DNA of 64,000 bases from Flavobacterium sp. WV_118_3 (GTDB lineage: Bacteria > Bacteroidota > Bacteroidia > Flavobacteriales > Flavobacteriaceae), in contig NZ_CP156060.1 of the NCBI RefSeq assembly GCF_039778605.1, forward strand, positions 3,100,001 through 3,164,000, in the 5' to 3' direction. The position numbers and the translations under genes were made by a program. Under the pieces are notes generated by a model. The model did not search any database and was not told the origin of the DNA. It saw nothing but the letters and a program-made list of their open reading frames with translations. Shown piece by piece: positions 63,406-64,000 of this stretch; the stretch's first letter is position 1, and each line of letters opens with the position of its first letter.

Positions 63406-64000
63406 TTAGTCGATTTTCATTTCCGGAATATCACCGTCAATAATAAGATTCGCTTCCGTAGCCTTGATGATTTCTTCAACCGTAACACCCGGTGCTCTCT
63501 CCAATAGTTTAAATCCGTTTGGTGTGATTTCCATAACAGCCAACTCGGTTACTACTTTTTTCACGCATTTTACACCCGTTAACGGTAGCGTACATTCTTT
63601 TAGAATTTTAGATTCTCCGGCTTTGTTTACGTGCATCATGGCAACGATGATATTTTCGGCCGACGCTACCAAATCCATAGCACCACCCATACCTTTTACC
63701 ATTTTCCCCGGAATTTTCCAGTTCGCAATATTACCGTTTTCCGATACTTCCATCGCACCCAGAATCGTTAAATCCACGTGTTGTCCACGGATCATTCCGA
63801 AACTTGTAGCCGAATCAAAAAAAGAAGCTCCCGGCAATGTCGTGATGGTTTGTTTTCCAGCGTTGATCACATCGGCATCTTCGTCTCCTTCAAACGGAAA
63901 AGGTCCCATACCCAAAACACCGTTTTCACTTTGGAATTCCACACTAATTCCCTGTGGGATATAGTTGGCGACCAAGGTCGGGATTCCAATTCCAAGGTTC
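63406..64000 (-). CDS. 3-oxoacid (succinyl) CoA-transferase subunit B, 5' end outside window
   Basis: The frame continues through the window edge; the visible N-terminal part reads NLGIGIPTLVANYIPQG, the conserved start region of subunit B, so the ATG lies beyond base 64000. Further family motifs: SENGVLGMGPFP (the catalytic Glu in ENG) and GGAMDLVASAENIIVAM. Transfers CoA between succinate and acetoacetate. About 198 of the usual ~217 residues are present. Confidence 0.93.
   Translation of the reverse strand, partial: NLGIGIPTLVANYIPQGISVEFQSENGVLGMGPFPFEGDEDADVINAGKQTITTLPGASFFDSATSFGMIRGQHVDLTILGAMEVSENGNIANWKIPGKMVKGMGGAMDLVASAENIIVAMMHVNKAGESKILKECTLPLTGVKCVKKVVTELAVMEITPNGFKLLERAPGVTVEEIIKATEANLIIDGDIPEMKID

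Overview
The window looks like chromosomal DNA of a Bacteroidota bacterium, most likely a Flavobacterium-like member of the Flavobacteriia. The support is a type IX secretion sorting tail, CarboxypepD_reg-plus-TonB receptors, Bacteroidota-type promoters (TAnnTTTG at -7, sometimes TTTG at -33) and families such as DUF2157/GDYXXLXY, YiaA, DUF4421 and DUF3575. No tRNA or rRNA gene was seen. This taxonomic placement is inference from gene content.

Layout. 1-3.8 kb: 3' part of a secreted zinc metalloprotease and a convergent M13 peptidase. 3.9-15.3 kb: metal homeostasis block with SCO1, FeoA-FeoB plus a tiny Cys-rich partner, an Nramp transporter fused to a universal stress domain, a DtxR/MntR regulator, two TonB receptors and a thioredoxin. 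A shared TCTAAA-containing element follows the -7 box of several of these promoters and of hemA, and may be a metal-responsive operator. 15.4-22.3 kb: bacilliredoxin, PlsC, acyl-ACP desaturase, HD hydrolase and membrane proteins. 22.4-24.2 kb: a 606-residue lipoprotein whose C-terminal half clearly resembles the A subunit of cholera toxin/heat-labile enterotoxin and which appears to carry two tandem ADP-ribosyltransferase-like modules. 24.3-35.3 kb: haem biosynthesis (hemH-hemJ on the minus strand with a kinase and a crotonase; hemA-hemC-hemD-GNAT-hemE-DUF3575-hemF on the plus strand). hemB sits at 57.7 kb, on the other side of a ~21 kb insertion.

That insertion (about 36.6-57.6 kb) is the most striking part: a ribosomally made, post-translationally modified peptide (RiPP) locus. 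A plus-strand operon encodes an HlyD adaptor, a C39-peptidase ABC exporter, a full-length LanB dehydratase and a medium-chain oxidoreductase. No LanC cyclase is visible. Next to it, mostly on the minus strand, I count about 38 intact double-glycine precursor genes and two degenerate ones. Sixteen are near-identical 53-residue genes in a tandem array with 188/190-bp period (46451-49448), differing by a small set of shuffled variants. About twenty others share the leader but have widely different cores: Cys-free Ser/Thr-rich, CxxCxC and CG(D/E)C types. The array is flanked by two related AraC-type regulators in direct orientation, one full length with TPRs and one truncated, each followed by the same ~180-bp non-coding segment.

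How it may work together (inference): the TPR-HTH membrane regulators control a library of precursors. LanB dehydrates Ser/Thr, the oxidoreductase may reduce dehydro residues, and the C39 exporter removes leaders at GG and secretes the cores. 57.7-64 kb returns to housekeeping: hemB, cytochrome c, Ogt, a serine hydrolase, an exonuclease, a peptide ABC ATPase and the end of a CoA-transferase subunit.
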